Source: Lingula anatina
Taxonomy: Eukaryota > Brachiopoda > Lingulata > Lingulida > Lingulidae
Reading direction: 5' to 3'
Length of the DNA: 62,000 nt
NCBI RefSeq assembly: GCF_001039355.2
Contig: NW_019773936.1
Location: forward strand, 308,643 to 370,642
Of the stretch, positions 1-13,240 are shown one piece after another (within the stretch, counting starts at the first letter, position 1; every line of letters starts with the position of its first letter). The notes below the pieces were generated by a model. That model was not told where the DNA came from and did no database searches. It worked only from the letters and a program-made list of their open reading frames with translations. Made by a program: the position numbers and the translations under genes.

Positions 1-1630
1 GGGGGGGGGGGGGGTGGGCACGAATATGAATTAAATTGGCTGGCTTACGGAAAATATAAAACAGGGAAGAGAAAAGTTTTAACCGTGCTAACTGTTGGGG
101 AACGGGTAGAAAAGGAATCGACTCTAAAGACTAGGGGGTGCGTGAGTCCGATACGCACCCCTTACTCCTATCCCCACCCCCACTCCCCAAGACTACCCAT
201 TGTACGCGTGTGACTGTCATTTTTTCTGGTAGTGAGGATGTAGGATAATTCTCTGACGCCGTTCTGTCCTTAGCTCCTTTCTTTGAATATCCATTTCCTC
301 CATATACCTCTCACAATTTCCTTCTCATAATTTTGCATCTAGACGATGACGGCTGTTTATTGGGTTTAAAATTTGGAAGATATTGGAAAAGAAGTTATAG
401 CCTGGTTGTTAGGTTTCAAATAACGCCTTCCATTTTCACGTACGTAATATTCTATTACAGCATTGCATTATATATGCCTCACTCAAGTGACCTCGAGTGA
501 CCTTAAGCACTCGCTTAATCTTTCAATAAATCTTATTGAACTTCACGTCCCATGCCATGCACTTATACAATATAAGTTAAACAAAACATCAGGGACTATA
601 TGTAACCGATATAGTTACGTCTGTTGATTAACAAAAATAAAAACAGCACATTTTGATGTACAATTAAATATTATAAATGAATCAAGAAATAACAATACCG
701 TGGCAATAAAAAGCGAGGGATGGCATGTGGATGACTTCATTGTTACATGTTCGCTCGCCGAATACGCGGCCGTGCAGTAACAGGTTCCCCACTGAGAAAT
801 GCCATCAAATCATACATGTACCTGCTGGGGCATCACATCTCTGAAAATGAGTGATTTTAATTTTAAATAACTATTTTGGTTTCTTTTTGAAAATGGTTTT
901 GAATCGAGTTTCTTTCTCATAATTTTCATTAATTTCCATCTCGACAATTTGCAAATATATATATATTTTTTTCACATATTTACTTAAATTTTCAATGCTT
1001 CTTTAAGGAATCAGCAGGGTGTGTTGGGTGTATGATACGTGACTGCACCACTGCTGCCACCTGACTCAGAATCTCCTAAAATCCCATATCAGACCCTAGT
1101 TACAGGAAATATTAACGCCAATATTTTATTTTTCGTATGGACTTCATTAATTCACAAAATGGTAGACACATAATTGAAGAAATAAATACTCTTTTTAATC
1201 ATCTTTACAGGTTTTTCCATTATGACATGTTCTTACCCTGCCTGTAGCTAGGCCGAATACAAAATCGGGTTGTTTAAATCCACTGTTGCGCAAAATTTGC
1301 ATTAACAAGAATCACAATTCATTTGATTCAATATTTTATTCGCCTGACCTCGTCGGGTTCACAGCAAACATGTTAACCTGCTGAAGACAAAAGACCTACA
1401 GGATTTAACCTTATAAAGGACAAGAATCGATGTCCGGCAGCTGGTAACCATAGCATGACTTATTGTACATGTAGCAAAACTGGATAATAAGCATTTTTTT
1501 ACGGCTGGTCGCATCTCTTCAGTTGGAGTGTGTAACCAAAACTAATAACACTGTGATCCATAGCGACACGATACGGGAACGAGTGCCTTAAAACTTTTTT
1601 CACTTGTTCCAAAACACAGACTCGGGAAAC
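1..1630. other. Intergenic region, no gene recognised
   Basis: The window opens in a poly-G run (1-14). The rest is AT-rich sequence with no coding exon I can support on either strand. The short open frames here have no recognisable similarity or splice context. The last ~100 bases are the likely promoter and 5' UTR of the Ly6-like gene that starts at 1631. Confidence 0.6.
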
Positions 1631-3328
1631 ATGGAGAGGACAACATTACAAGTAATTTGTGTAGTTTTGGTGGCCACATTTTCTCTGAGTAAGTACATTC
1701 TCATAGCTAAGATTTGTTATTTATATGAGGCCTTTTTACTTCCAATAACGTCTTCAAATAAAACTGGTAAGGGTAAATCGTGAAGAATAAGTGCAGTAAA
1801 AGATAAATAAAAGTATGAACATTTTTTATTTCAAGAGAAGCCTCGATAAAAGCCATAATAACACTGCAATATTTGGCATTCTTTCAAGATCGATTTTATA
1901 TTTGTTGTATAAAAATATCAGTTTTATAGCCACCTTTGTAAGGACATGTATGTCGATAAAAAATGTTTATAAGTCCAGGTCTACTCTTAGGGTCCAACGT
2001 GTACTCCACCCTGTTGGTAAACTGCCCTAAAGTATTTTAGATATAATTAAATTTTGTTATACTTAATCCTGTTTATCTAATTATCTTCTTCTACGTATTT
2101 GTAAATTCACGTTATTTGCTGTTTTGGTGTAATTTTGTATCATATTTGTACAAACGTCTTAATCAAAGCGTCTTAATTAGATATTTTTTAATTGCCAGTC
2201 TGGCTCTAGTATTACCTCCTTTCATCAAGAGTACACCCACTTATAAAACAATATAAAACAGTAAACCCACCTTAGAAATATCGAATGTTCCGATAAAATT
2301 TAATCAGTTGAGCTGTTTTCTGTGAGATGTTACTATAGGATCATAAATAGTATTTTTTTCTTAAGGTGCAGGGTTGACATGCATATACTGTTCTTCCCCA
2401 TTAAGCACTAACAGTGCGTGCGAGGAGCAACCCACGGCAACCACCACAATCAACTGCACCACTGGGTTTTGCAAGAAAACTTTTGTCGAAACGGACACCT
2501 TCGGAATCAGTAAGTACACGTAACATTTCAGAGTCTATGACATTTTATATTTTCATACACGACGTTATATTTGTATACGACGTGTATAAAAATATAAAAT
2601 ATCATAGACTTGTGCAAACTCATCTTTACTGAATTACATATTATTTTTTAATTTTCAAATTCATTTACACTGTACATACCTACAAGAAGACTTTCGGTCC
2701 ATTCACTAGACATTGGTTACGACTTTGTCCGCTAGATTTCACTGCGGAGACTGGAGGAAATTTTGAGGGCCCATGGACTTGGGAGTCTATAAACTTCGTA
2801 CATGTAACACATCGACCCACCTTGACGGTTTAATTAACCTGCCAAACATGTGGACCAATGATTTCCATGAAAAGAAGGAAAGGGCTCGTTTCTCGGGCCT
2901 TCAAATCCCTCCTCTTCCCCCCACACGCGCTGTCCGTAGTGAAATTTAGTGGACGATGCCGTGATCACTCGGGGACGACTTGACTGGCTTTCAGTGTGTT
3001 TATACATGCAGTTAAACGATATAAGATATTAGTGTATTTCAACAAAATACTACATGTAACACATTACATACTTTTGAAGTTTGAGTTTAGGAGATAAAGT
3101 GCAACCGTTTTTTTTTTCTGTATAGAAACCAAATCTTGGACCAGGGAATGTGGATCTTCCGGTGCCTCTGCTGGCTGCACCACAGGCTCTGCCTTAGGAG
3201 TTACCACCACCACTTGCCACTGCTCGACTGACAACTGTAACGGAGCCACCAGCACCAGCCCGCTAGCCACTGTTCTTCTAGCTGTCAGCGCCTTTGTACC
3301 CGTCATTCTTCAGTATGGTCTGCACTAA
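1631..3328 (+). CDS. Ly6/uPAR-like (three-finger) GPI-anchored protein, 3 exons
   Basis: Exons 1631-1688, 2366-2509 and 3126-3328 join in frame (phases 1, 1) to give 134 aa; every junction has GT..AG. Exon 1 is a signal peptide (MERTTLQVICVVLVATFSL). The mature part carries ten cysteines in the Ly6/uPAR pattern: it begins LTCIYC and ends in the diagnostic CSTDNCN. A hydrophobic tail (SPLATVLLAVSAFVPVILQ) with no charged end follows, as expected for a GPI signal. Ly6 proteins are small extracellular modulators attached to the plasma membrane; the ligand cannot be read from sequence. The first loop is rich in Thr and Ser. A poly(A) signal AATAAA lies at 3614-3619. The gene converges on the carboxylase gene, whose stop codon is only about 550 bp away. 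I see no frameshift or missing cysteine. Confidence 0.85.
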
Positions 3329-3772
3329 TGTGGCCCAGCTATCGCATGAAATCAATTTGTGATACAAAAAAGGCATTGCAAAGAGGAGAGACGAAACATA
3401 TATATGTAACTGGCGTTTCTTAAAATCCTTAAAAAGAAGCACAGGCACTTCGATCAAAACTATGCATCTTTATGCTTTTTGTGTGTGTGTGTGGGGGGGG
3501 GGTGTACCCTGCACTAGCTGTCTACCTGTATTATGCATTGTTGTGTTACAGATTTGATTATATATTTGTGTGATCGGTGTTAACTTGTGTATGTTATAAT
3601 ATATTTAATCAGAAATAAAATTTTTGTTTAGAATAAACATTTTTTTCATTTTAAGGCATATGTTTTAGTCAGAATATGGAAACTAATCAACGAGCTACAC
3701 TATGCACTGTACAGAAAAATGTTTATTGGTTCAAAAGATCCACCTAATCGATGTGGTTAACAGATGTTGGTA

Positions 3773-3806
<34 letters not shown>

Positions 3807-3883
3807 GAAATGCTACCCCTCCTCAGAGTTAACAACCGAATATCCCTTATTTCACTTGACAAGATGTCGTCATATTTTCGATC
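3329..3883. other. Convergent 3' UTRs with a microsatellite
   Basis: Between the Ly6-like stop codon and the carboxylase stop codon. It holds a GT/G run (3481-3502), AATAAA on the plus strand (3614-3619), a minus-strand AATAAA (3727-3722) and an (ATT)n tract at 3774-3804. The two genes share this short interval tail to tail. Confidence 0.6.
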
Positions 3884-6657
3884 TCACATTCTGAAAATTC
3901 CAAATCTCGTGTTTGCTTGTTCTGCCTGAAGAGCTGCGCTGAGACTCAGTCCAAGGACAATCCTGGTATCCACAGGATCAATCACACCGTCATCCCACAA
4001 CCTGAAAGGTTAAAGGTCAAAGGTCAACCCCATCATACTCAACACAGCATGTGTATTACCGTCATTTACCATTTACCATTTTACCATGAACAAGTCGTGT
4101 ACCTTTATCAAACTTTACCCAGAGCGGGCCTGTTCTCGGCAAAAAGGTTAGACACCCCCCCCCCCCCCCCCCCCAACGGCTGCTGGCCTGCAAAGTGTAC
4201 ATTACATATATGATTTATATGCATGTGTTCTTTTAATCAAACCAACTTTATAAAATGGTCTGTTTCTTCATTTTCGATAGAGTAACTTTCAATTCAAAGC
4301 ACAGCAGTATGCATAACTTTAAATACGTTACACTTGTACTGTTTTCTCCTAATTATAATTTAAAAATGTGATAATCTACTACAACAAATGCAGTTTGCTC
4401 TCCCTATTTTGTGAATCTCGTGATCATAAAATCTCTCTTTTTCGCACCTTGTCGTATATTATTAATAGCTTTAAAAATTGAACAGTTTCCAGTGGCGGAT
4501 CCAGAGCTATTTTCTGACAGTCTTCCAAAATATCTTTGTTGATCCATCCTCCAATTTTGACCGTCTTCCAACAGAAAAAAATAGATACTTGTCAATGTAA
4601 ACTTGAAAATCTTACCGTCTTCTGGAAGACCCAGAAGACGGCCTAAATCCGCCCCTGGTTTCTAACAAAAACTTGACTCTTGCTTTGGCCGGGGTTACAG
4701 TTTACCCAGAGACAGCCTACCTGGCGCTGGCGTAATATGGACTGCCTTCAACTTCATATTTCTTTAAAATCGGATCTTTGATAGCTTGTTCCTCTTCCAG
4801 TGTCAGCTGTATAAGAGAAATATCACAGTTTAATGATTTCACTTTGCCTGTTGTGAGAAAATCAGAAAAAAATCGATTCTTATTCTTGTTATGGCTTGTG
4901 AAAGGTCGACGCCTGGTGAACACGTTTTAGATACCAGCGGCTCAGTAATTGCAGGTTATTGGTTTAACGCTATGGACATACCCGAGTTCACATGTCTGAT
5001 CATACTTTTATTATACTAATATCTGAACATGGCAGAAACATGTTACAAGCAAAATCAGTTAAAGGGGTCGCTGTCTCCATCATAACATGCACTTACCTCT
5101 TCCCCGCGTCTTAATTTCTGCTCCTTTGCTATCTGTGCTAAAACGCTGGCAGCCTGTTCTCCACCCATGGCGGACAATCTCGAATTGGGCCACGCGTAAA
5201 CAAATCTGGGTCTAAAAATTAAAAATAAATATTACGGGAGTCATACAAGCATACAAGAGCTAAATTGGCACCCGTATAAATTATTTTCAAAGCGTTAAAA
5301 GACGGCTGTGAAATGTAACGTTAGTAATGATATAAGGTAGATAGGTTTTGTTTTGATCAAAGAGAATTAAAGGGAATAAATCTGCCATCTCAATGCAAAA
5401 TTACTAAAATGAGTTCGAGAAACATTGCTATAACATGACAGGAGGTATGACATAGACTTTATCCTCACCCATACGCTCTTCCACACATAGCGTAATTGCC
5501 AGCACCATAAGCGCCCCCTATAATTACAGACACTTTTGGCACGCTTGCACACGCCACGGCTGTCAGCATTTTGGCGCCATGTTTTGAAATCCCTGAAATT
5601 AAGGGGAAAGTTAATTTATTCAGCTGATATATAACACATACATTAAATACTGATGTCATGAGGTAATAAGATATACATATGTTAAAGAAATAAATACAAT
5701 AAACAATTAAAAACACTACAATATTGACATTAAATTGGGTCGTCATCTACCTTGTGCTTCTGCTTCCTGGCCAACCATAAAACCTGCAATCAAAACGCAA
5801 GGAAAAACATAAAAAACATCAGACATAACATAAAAGTTTATATTATCCATTATATAAAAGTTTTAAGCAGGATGTACATTTAAATCATGTTAAGAAAGCC
5901 ATAAAAGGTATTGACTTTTTGTAAAGTTTGACAAAGAGATGAGCCACGATATGTACCCTTTTTTTGGTTAACAATACCAATATCAAATACACATTATTAA
6001 TCAAAAACAAATACATTTGGCATTAGAAAGAGGCCCATGGTAAGCAAGGATGGTGGATGAAACGAATAAAAAAGGCAGGTCATGCTATAATTTACTATGG
6101 TATCATTTAATTTGAACTGCTGAGTAAAGGGGAACATAGTTTGAACCGGAGTATGTCCTACCTGTAATGTTTTGAAGAAACGTCAACGGAATCCTTCTCT
6201 GACAACATAGCTGTATAAAATGAGCTCCCTTACAGAGAATGGAAAAATATTAATTCATATAATGTCCGAAATCAAAATTATATGTCCACTATTTCATTGA
6301 ATCTGCTTACAAAAGGCAAGGTTTCGTCACATTTATAAGTAGTCACTCTTTTCAGACACTCTGAGACTGAGACTGTCTTCAAACGGAATAAAAATCATTG
6401 TGTAATGCCATAATCTAATTAAATTATATTACCTTGAGGGCAGATTCCGAGAAAAGCACCCCGTTGTTTCCAAGAATACCCACGGGAAATCCCCAAAGTC
6501 TAGCAAACCCACACACAAGAGTGTCGCCGTACATTGCTTTGAATTCATCAAATCTGCTTCCATCCACTATCCTAGCTATCACCTGTAAAGGGGAATCATA
6601 GCATCAAGAAAATCAACCTACCAGACATATTTAAATGCTTCATGGATCAAAAAGGTC

Positions 6658-6697
<40 letters not shown>

Positions 6698-9600
6698 TAT
6701 AACAACAATAATAATAATAGCTTTTATTTATTCAAAAAGGGCAAAACGTTAAATAAATTTCATATCCAACGAGAGTTTATACACGTCCGCGTATAGTGGA
6801 CTTTTTAAAATAAAAATCAAACGCAGCGCCCGTTTGTCAGCCCGAAAAATAAAAACAAATAAAAATCAATAAAACGTCTACGTCGCAGAGTTAATCAATT
6901 TATTACATTTTTCTCAAAATTAAATAGGCGTGTTTTTTAATACGTACTTCTCTCACGTCATACATCTTCTTGTTGTCCGCTTCAACTATGCCACACAGTT
7001 CTTGCGCAGAATGCAGTGGTGGCTCCGGTTTTGTCAGCGCGACCTATAATATTGTGCTAGATGTGACTGGATTGTTTGTACATTTTATACATGAGAATAT
7101 GCCAAAATACATGTATAAAGATACTGGTGGATATTATATACAAGTACATGTACCTTATAGAAGTAAACATGTGTAATAGTCAGTAATACAAGGCAGTATG
7201 TTTTAGAGATATATGTAAATTGACGTTGCAGGTACCCCGTACTTACCCTTCTCCCCCCAAAAAACAGTATACCGAGCAAAGTACGTGTAGGAGAAAACCA
7301 ATTTCCCTTCCCTTTATCCTTTTTTTATCAAGGGCGGAACCAAGATTATTTGAAAAGGGTGGTCCAGTGGGAGTTAAGGGGGTAAGGGGGGTCCTGAATT
7401 GCAAATGGCACCAGCTTTATGGCGACGCGCGCTCGGCGGCATAGCAAACAACATCATGGATGTAGAACTGGACCAGATGGCTCATTGAGATTAACTGGTG
7501 TTCTAACGAAACTTTCTATACAATCTTTACATTTATTGGTAAAGTATGCCTAACATGACAAAAACCAAACGCAACAACTGATTGACAACATCAGAGTTTG
7601 TTAATTTCTGGGAGCAGCAGATTCGAGAGGTCACTGGTACATGTAAGACGCTTTTAGTTTTTTTTTTTTTTTTTTCAGAACACCAAGGGCCGGGGGCAGG
7701 CCCCCTTGACCCCCCTATATCTGCCACTGTTTATTATAGAAAAGCTTACTTCTTCTACCATTTATTCATTTTGTGAATTATTTAATCACTTTGCCTCCTC
7801 CCCCTTACCAAGCAATGGACTCTCCAGTGCCCAGCTTTGATAAAAAATAGATCTAACCTGAGGATTTGTCGTGAAATTGAGGTTTCGTATAATCCTCCGA
7901 ACCCTATGAAGTGCATGTAGATCATCTTCTGCAAAATAGTCAGCTACGCCTGAGTATCTGGAAATATTTAATCAGAGATGATATATAATGAAAATGTGGG
8001 TGTGTCTGCACTGGGTCATGTGCTATGTCATTTGAGCATGCCGATCGCCAAATGCATTTTATACGGCAATCCTCGTACTAATGTACTCGTACTATATTGA
8101 AAAGCGCACACGAACGTGTGTAGGTAGTGGGTGGATGGGTGAGGGGGGGGGGCGATGTGGCTATTTTTAAAAAGATATTCAGAATACTAATGAACCTAAA
8201 AACATACCGACACATGATCTCCGCCCCTCCTAGATCTTCAGCTGAGACTTTCTCACCAATGACGGATTCCACCTAAAATTACCGTATGTAAAACCCATCG
8301 TTACGTTGTAGACTATGCCATTCTACGGGGTTTTGTGGTCATTCACGCTTCCAAATAATAATATGTCACATTTCTAAGTAAAACACATTCTAACAAACTG
8401 TAATTTAACAAGACACGTTATTATGAATCTTTGTAAAGATTAGCATGCTTAAGGATAATGTAACCCTTTATTATCATCCAGATACTGAAAATTAGTTTTT
8501 TCCTGCATCTAATTATTCAATTATGCATCTATCTTTGTGCTGATTGAAAACAATGGAAAACCCTCAAAAATATAAAATATCGGCGTTTATGTTGATTTGT
8601 TGAAATGTACATGTATAAGCATAGGCAACTCAAAGCTTTAATCCTCAATTTAACATCTTTCTATTTTGAGGTGAGATAGCAATCGGTATGGGGCGTAACT
8701 TTATCCCTGAATAAGATTTTATCACGAAAATTGGCAGAGTTAACCAAGAGTGTATAGGCTACAATCCCGTGCCGTCATTTTGGTTTAAGTATTTTTTCTT
8801 GTTATGGAGTTATGAGCTCCTGATTACAGATTTTCATTAAAGGGATAACAACCGTTCGTATGATACCCATATTTCACAATAAATACATTTTAAACAACTC
8901 ACAGAAATATAATAAATTCTATTTTACCACCAAAACGGCGGTTAACGCAATTATTCTGGAACTTTTGCTTGACATCACATCACGTGACTTTCATAGATGG
9001 CTACACTGTGTTATAATCTCTTAAGAGGATTAAAAAAACGAAACTTTTTAGAAAAAAAATCAGAGACTAACTTTGAATGTTGTAAGTATTGGAAAATTAT
9101 CCTTTACCCCAGGAAAATCCATTTTTAGCCAAAATGAACAGTTGTTATCCCTTTAAACAACGGCATTGCATTGGTTTATCAACGATAAAATCTGAACTAA
9201 GACTTTTATGAAAAATCACTGGCACGGTTTTGGAGTAGTAAATGGTGTCATCAAATCGGCGTTGAAAAGGTGATCGTGGATTCTCAGGTAAAGGAGAAAT
9301 TTGAGAAACCGATTTTTCACTTTTTACCCCAAAATTGCAATTCTGATGCCACCCGTAAGTTGACATATGTGTAAATGTTAATTAATTTAGTCAATGAACA
9401 CTGAAGATTTATTTATTACCCACAAGAATGTATGAAAGGCAGTAAATAAGGAGTTTTGGGTGAACGAAGGGTGACAATATCCTTAACGCAGTCTTTTGTT
9501 ACGGTGTTGACGATGCTCAGATGATTTAAGTTACCAAAGTTATTTCGTTTTATACCCCCTTGATGTACATGTACCAGTAAAACGATACTGAAGCATAAAT

Positions 9601-12600
9601 GATAGGTGTTGCACAGACCACGAAAACTCAAAAAAGCAGCTCGTTTTCAGATAACACTCTTACCAAACTTGGACCTGCTAGATATGAAGTTTGTCCTTTG
9701 ACTACTATATTCTCGTCTGACATTGCCGCCATGATGGAACTGCCGCCAGTGCAATTGCCCATCACCACCGCCACCTATTGAGAGAAGTAGAATGTACATG
9801 TGGCAATGAAGGGATATTGAACCCAATGTTACAAAAGTGAAGCACTGTTTAAAGGTTAACATCACAGTGCCCGATAAAACAACTTTATCCAGATGAAGCT
9901 TAGTCTTACCTGAGTTTACACATGAAACACAAAATTTACAGAAAGTTTGCAGAAGGTACAAGTAGGTTTTTTATATTTTAGCGCAATCATGCAAGGCTAA
10001 AAGTAAAACTGAAATCGATCGTTGATGTTTTTGTGTTTCTCAATAAATGAAAACATCTTAGTTTAAAGCTAGTATACACATACGTACCTGCGGAATACCT
10101 TGGGCAGACATTATCGCTTGGTTGTAGAATATTTTACCGAAGTGCTGGCCGTCTGGATAAACATCTCCCTGGCGTTGTAGATTGATACCACCAGAATGGA
10201 CTGCAAAACAAGGCATATTTCATGATACTGGATGTGAATAAATTTGAGTAAATTGAGAAGTTGGTGCTTTTTTTCTCTACACATGGGAGAAAGAAACACA
10301 AACACTGACCAGTTCTGTGCGAAAAAATATCTTAAATAAATCTGTCGTTACACAATGAGCTTTGAATATATTTTCAAATCTGAGCCATAAAACGATATTT
10401 CTTAATATATTAAATCGTGTTTTTTTTATTTTCAACTATGTAACTGGTTTCATAAGCAGTTAACTTTTTGGCATTTTAGCATTTCCATTTTAAAAAGCAG
10501 GAACTTACGTAAGTATACACAAGGTAAGCGGTTCTCTCGTGCTATGTCTTGAGCCCGCAAGAGTTTCTTTACAGTAATGGGATAGAAAGCTCCTGCCTTA
10601 ACTGTGTAGTCATTGGCGACGACCATGCATTTCAGTCTTTCACAAATGGAAAAAAAGGATTGTGCTGCTTTCTATTTATATTTAAAAAATTATACCGAGT
10701 ACCCATGTATCCTTTTTTTCAATAAATCAAGTTAATACCAGTGCGCAACATTGAATTTCAACTGCGTGGGTGATATGTGCAAAGATCTAGCAACCAATCT
10801 TATAACATACTTACAGTATATACCTGTAGCACTTACATAAAGTACCCTCATAGGGTGCATTCCCATATATTTTAGATCGATCTATCCCCGTGGGGAGTCT
10901 CACTAGATTACTGTCAGATAATCTGGCTTAAATGTCCGTCCCGCCTACTACAAGCTGTAAGAGGGCAATTAACTTCTGTGCGCGGTCGGCTGACTGCAAT
11001 TTAGCGTGAACCCCCAGGGAGTTACGTCGATCTAGTAAGATCAATCTAAATCTCTGAGAATGCCCTCATAATTTACTTTTTTATGCCTGTGTTTCCAGTT
11101 ACTATCATGCTATCGTCTTACCCTGACACGATCCCAATCCCTGTGATTATTCCTCCGGCGGGCAGCTGTTCTCTTCCATACAAGTTATAACCAGCAAGTT
11201 GCGAAAACTCCAGAAACGGAGACCTTTTGATCAATATGAAAAAATATCATTAGGAAGGACTTACATGTTTAACTGAAAATCTGTATTATAATTCAAAATT
11301 AATCACCCCGAGATTCAGAGGACACTGGTAACTCAATTTTTAATATCAGCATGCCACTGCCGCAGAGGTGAGTTAATTATTAATTAAACGAAAGGTGGGA
11401 AATAATAAGCTGTTTTGAAATACGTTACTAAAATTAATCTGAGATACCAGTAGGTTACTTAAGACTTATTAAGAAATACCTTATATTATTTTTCTTCTGA
11501 AATAGGTCATTAATATATAGATATTTATACAAATTTTCTACATGTATTTATTTTGGAGCAATTAATGCTTGAATCATGATATGCATTGCACAACACAAAA
11601 TAGTCTCATACATTTTAAGACAGCCTTTAAAACATTTAGAAACAAGCGCACGGTACTTCTTTAAATAAATGTCACATATCAGTTGGAGAGAAAATACGAA
11701 CACAGTGATTGCTGAATGATGTAAAGCTAACTGGAAAGAAACTGTCATTCAGAAGAAAGGGAAATACTTGCAAGGGCACATGAATATTTCTATGATTTTT
11801 ATGCACAAAAAAAGATTGATATCTCCAATTTTCCAAATGCATGCTAGACAATTTTTCCTGTGTGAAAACGCATGTCAGTCCAGTGTATTAAGACAACAGA
11901 TTCACAACAATACGATAACTACATTTGGGACATAAGGCGCGTGCGAGGACAATATCAATCGTCGACTTCCTTTGCACTCTAGGTCAGTTTTATGAACATA
12001 TTTACCCGGGATCCAGCAACTGATCTATGCGCTCTCTCGGTAGCAAACTGCTGACTCGTGACGTCACGTTTCCACCTGTAATACAGCGAGTACCTGTCAG
12101 GTGTAATACTGTTGAGGGAACTAATTTTGCCGAAGATAATACAAGGAATACTGGATGTTTGAAGATTAAATTTTATAAAAAGTAACTTTAGTGAAAAATA
12201 ATGTCAAACTTGAACCCCTGTCTTATTATGTGCATTCTCACCTTTGATGATCTTCCTGACCTCTCTCTTTAACTGTGTAACCAAGGAACTCATGTGTTCG
12301 TAATTTTCCTGGAAACCAACATGTGATACCAGTATTTTATTAAAAACAGGGTTCTAACTGTATGTTTGTCATGTTAAACCCTATTTTTCATTATAAAACA
12401 ATTCGATTCTGTCACATGAAATTACATAATTGTGAATTTAGAACATTTACATATAATGCAATAAAGTGAATATCAATAACATGATCGCCAAGTTATTTTC
12501 AAGCAACAACTAGGAAAATTTGGTGTCAGTGCATAAATTTCACTGAGAATGGCACACATTTTATACTGCGCACTTGTAAGTCATGAGAGATAACAGGAGC

Positions 12601-13237
12601 GAACATATTGTACAGTACGAATCTTCCATGTTAACTCAATAAAAACTCCAATGCGGGTGTTAGTGAATCAAAAGCCATTTCAAAGGCACACGAGTTGAAC
12701 TCCTCATAACTTATATAAATAATAAAAAATTGACATTTAAAGATGTTATGGACGTATTTTTTTAAATTATTTCTTAACCGTCTTCATTCGTTTTTATTCA
12801 ATAAATATCAATTCACAATTAATATATACTGATAATACTGAGAATACTTCCACAGCAGAAGGGTGGTGGTCTTATACTAGGCTTGACTTGCCATGCATAA
12901 TATGACCAGATGGATGCACTATAACGTATGGGCGAAAACTCATCCACTTTCACACACACACACACACACACATTCACACACACGCACGCACGTATGCATG
13001 CACGCGGGCACACGAGTTCAGAAACGACAAGCCCTTCAAAAATAGATATGGCGAGTATATATGTCTCACCTTATATCTGACACACTCAGTCTCAGGCTTG
13101 CTGCCTACTGGCTCCATTCTGTCTTCCCAACACTTTGTAAAGCTTTGACCGTACACACGAGACATCGTACTAGTAAGTCTTATTTGGTGGACCCATGCCC
13201 AAATCTCCCTGCAGCACGCCCTCTTGATGCAAGCCAT
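3884..13237 (-). CDS. MCCC2: Methylcrotonoyl-CoA carboxylase beta chain (MCCC2) or close paralog, 17 exons, complete
   Basis: Exons, in transcript order: 13237-13070, 12308-12242, 12075-12006, 11223-11122, 10636-10509, 10200-10088, 9774-9664, 8272-8208, 7957-7858, 7043-6948, 6582-6433, 6228-6162, 5783-5751, 5592-5469, 5211-5097, 4806-4721, 4001-3884. All have GT-AG borders and compatible phases; the total is 1713 nt, 570 aa (human MCCC2 is 563 aa). The family carboxylates 3-methylcrotonyl-CoA in mitochondrial leucine breakdown, together with a biotin-bearing alpha subunit. Exon 1 encodes a basic, hydroxylated leader suited to mitochondrial import. Conserved stretches include LLPRERID, the biotin-side [16 protein letters not shown] (449-464) and the terminal FGIFRM. 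In the N-domain the usual VDSGG is LHSGG (179-183) and the usual CTAGGAYVPAM is [11 protein letters not shown] (224-234), so the acyl-CoA pocket is altered. It may therefore be a diverged paralog. Introns hold MITEs at 4490-4657, 7328-7735 and 10853-11068. Confidence 0.9.
4490..4657. mobile_element. Short MITE, 'GGCGGATCCAG' family, in an MCC intron
   Basis: The element begins near CAGTGGCGGATCCAGAG and ends in AAATCCGCCCCTG, so its ends are imperfect inverted repeats. The interior (TTTTCTGACAGTCTTCC, then GAAGACCCAGAAG) recurs at 23607-23992. It lies in the last intron of the carboxylase gene. No coding capacity. Confidence 0.65.
6658..6719. repeat. (AAT)n microsatellite
   Basis: About twenty AAT units with small interruptions, in an intron of the carboxylase gene between exons 10 and 11. 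Confidence 0.9.
7328..7735. mobile_element. MITE of the 'GGCGGATCCAG' family, decayed, in an MCC intron
   Basis: The left end reads AAGGGCGGAACCAAGATTAT followed by a G-rich block. The right end has a C-rich block and CTGCCACTGTT. The same layout (GGGCGGA.CCA, G-rich, C-rich, CCGCCACTGT) is seen in the cleaner copy at 14756-15003. A 17-T run lies near the right part. Located between carboxylase exons 9 and 10. Confidence 0.5.
8680..9425. repeat. Dispersed repeat, copy 1 (also at 20684-21081)
   Basis: Shares blocks such as GTATGGGGCGTA, GATTACAGATTTTCATTAAA, GAGAAATTTGAGAAACCGAT and ATTAATTTAGTCA with 20684-21081, in the same order. This copy is longer by an internal stretch of roughly 300 bp. 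No open frame spans it. It sits in the carboxylase intron between exons 7 and 8. Class unknown. Confidence 0.6.
10853..11068. mobile_element. MITE, ~216 bp, TA target site, TIR 'GGGYGCATTC'
   Basis: Flanked by TA on both sides (10851-10852, 11069-11070). The left end is GGGTGCATTCCCA; the right end reversed is TGAGGGCATTCTCAGAG. Both lead into a second inverted block with GATCGATCT. A reversed copy lies at 45817-46024 and shares the interior (CCGCCTACTACAAGCTGTAA). It sits between carboxylase exons 4 and 5. Confidence 0.7.
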
Positions 13238-13240
13238 CAA
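12490..13240. repeat. Duplicated segment containing MCC exon 1 (copy a)
   Basis: Collinear with 16050-16820. Shared blocks include TTATTTCTTAACCGTCTTCA (one mismatch), TCGTTTTTATTCAATAAATA, the (CA)n tract, the exon 1 coding sequence and its splice donor. Mismatches are spread through the whole segment, so the duplication is not recent. It sets up two candidate first exons for the carboxylase gene. Confidence 0.75.
12951..12992. repeat. (CA)n microsatellite
   Basis: A CA tract followed by CACG units. A paralogous tract lies at 16531-16578 in the duplicated segment, so it predates the duplication. Confidence 0.85.

Noticed and set aside
3917-4213. 98-codon plus frame with a proline run
   Set aside because: Overlaps the last carboxylase exon in antisense, and the proline run is a poly-C tract.
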